NCBI GenBank assembly: GCA_002717185.1
Contig: PBDC01000045.1
Coordinates: forward strand, 25,733 to 32,316
DNA length: 6,584 bases
Source of the DNA: Rhodospirillaceae bacterium
Lineage (GTDB): Bacteria; Pseudomonadota; Alphaproteobacteria; UBA8366; GCA-2717185
Direction of reading: 5' to 3'
Within the stretch, counting starts at the first letter, position 1. Every line of letters begins with the position of its first letter. Positions 6,104 through 6,584 of this stretch are shown here, piece after piece. The translations under genes and the position numbers were made by a program. Below the pieces are notes generated by a model that did not search any database, was not told the DNA's origin, and worked only from the letters and a program-made list of their open reading frames with translations.

Positions 6104-6584
6104 TTAGAATTTGAAGCGCGCGCCTGCCACCAGTTGAGTGATGTCTTCTGGATCAGCGAGACCTGTTGCTTCAGCAGAGTAGGTCGTGAAGCTTCCGTAT
6201 AGTTCGGCGCCGAGAGGCTCCATGATTTGAACAATACCAACGCCCCAATAACTCGCTTCAGAATTAGCAGTATTGACGTCTTCGGTTTGGTTGTATTCTG
6301 CATACAAGCGCGTTTGGCCACTACCCATGCCTTTAAACTTGTAGCCAACCTTCGCATAACGCCAATTGGCTGTATCGCCATTACCACCGTCGTCGTCGCT
6401 TGAATCTGATGCACCAAACGTGAAGCTAACGCCCATCGGCATCAGAACGGAAATCGAACCCGCTACGCCGCCGGAACCGTTTGTTTCATTTTCAAAAACG
6501 CCAACCGCTGCTTTGACTTTTGTGCCACCCATTGAGCCGCCATAACGAAGGGCGAGATCCCTAGAGTCTTGGTTCGAATGCGAA
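6104..6584 (-). CDS. Gram-negative porin, C-terminal part (5' end outside window)
   Basis: This is the last 159 residues of an outer-membrane beta-barrel porin that forms diffusion channels. The frame is open to the right edge, so the methionine at 6532 is internal. The sequence alternates polar and hydrophobic residues, as beta strands do: DLALRYGGSMGGTKVKAAVGV, GVSFTFGASDS, WRYAKVGYKFKG, TRLYAEYNQTED, SYWGVGIVQIM, AELYGSFTTYSAE and finally QLVAGARFKF. It ends in phenylalanine, the usual C-terminal signal recognised by the BAM assembly machinery. A Gly/Asp/Asn-rich loop (SSDDDGGNGDTAN) between strands is probably an exposed loop or turn. The general type, as in Rhodospirillales-like porins, is clear, but the substrate is not. 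Its stop is 36 bp before the small lipoprotein gene, and no terminator lies between them, so co-transcription is likely. Confidence 0.88.
   Translation of the reverse strand, partial: SHSNQDSRDLALRYGGSMGGTKVKAAVGVFENETNGSGGVAGSISVLMPMGVSFTFGASDSSDDDGGNGDTANWRYAKVGYKFKGMGSGQTRLYAEYNQTEDVNTANSEASYWGVGIVQIMEPLGAELYGSFTTYSAEATGLADPEDITQLVAGARFKF

Noticed and set aside
6085..6417. Alternative minus-strand frame within the porin
   Set aside because: The neighbouring frame has clear beta-strand periodicity and a terminal Phe, so this one is a shadow.
6530..6532. Methionine as the start of the porin gene
   Set aside because: The frame stays open to the window edge with strand-like sequence and there is no signal peptide after this methionine, so it is internal.
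1..6584. Mobile elements, CRISPR arrays, tRNA or rRNA genes
   Set aside because: No transposase, direct-repeat array, cloverleaf or rRNA-like stretch was seen on reading both strands.

Overview
The window looks like chromosomal DNA from an alphaproteobacterium, probably a marine or Rhodospirillales-like lineage. The evidence is a secD-secF pair followed directly by an Mth938/NDUFAF3-like gene, a squalene/phytoene-synthase-fold gene of the NDUFAF6 type, the folate-dependent tRNA methylase gene trmFO, and a Gram-negative porin. No tRNA, rRNA, insertion sequence, CRISPR array or phage module was seen. The genus cannot be fixed by reading alone.

Layout. Positions 1-1824 (+) hold the 3' end of secD, complete secF and a small Mth938-domain gene, tightly packed as one operon. 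A hairpin terminator at 1848-1869 separates this operon from a convergent gene (1893-2504, -). That gene encodes a short multi-pass membrane protein resembling the membrane domain of the urate hydroxylase PuuD, but without its cytochrome c domain. A 163-bp divergent region (2505-2667) leads to the phytoene-synthase-fold gene (2668-3516, +, TTG start), which overlaps by 7 bp the 3' end of the convergent trmFO (3510-4856, -). After 265 bp without a convincing gene comes a lone 2OG-Fe(II)-oxygenase-like gene (5122-5727, -). A very strong terminator (5846-5880) closes a minus-strand unit made of a porin (running off the right edge) and a 57-residue lipoprotein (5894-6067).

How the genes fit together. 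SecD and SecF are accessory subunits of the Sec translocon. The two genes nearby on the same strand are bacterial relatives of mitochondrial complex I assembly factors (NDUFAF3 and NDUFAF6). The NDUFAF6-like protein has lost the aspartate-rich motifs of real prenyl synthases, so it is probably not an enzyme of that kind. The PuuD-like membrane gene sits inverted between these two. The porin and small lipoprotein form a separate cell-envelope unit. The most interesting points are the putative membrane-complex assembly neighbourhood, the PuuD-like gene lacking its electron-transfer domain, and the small lipoprotein paired with the porin.
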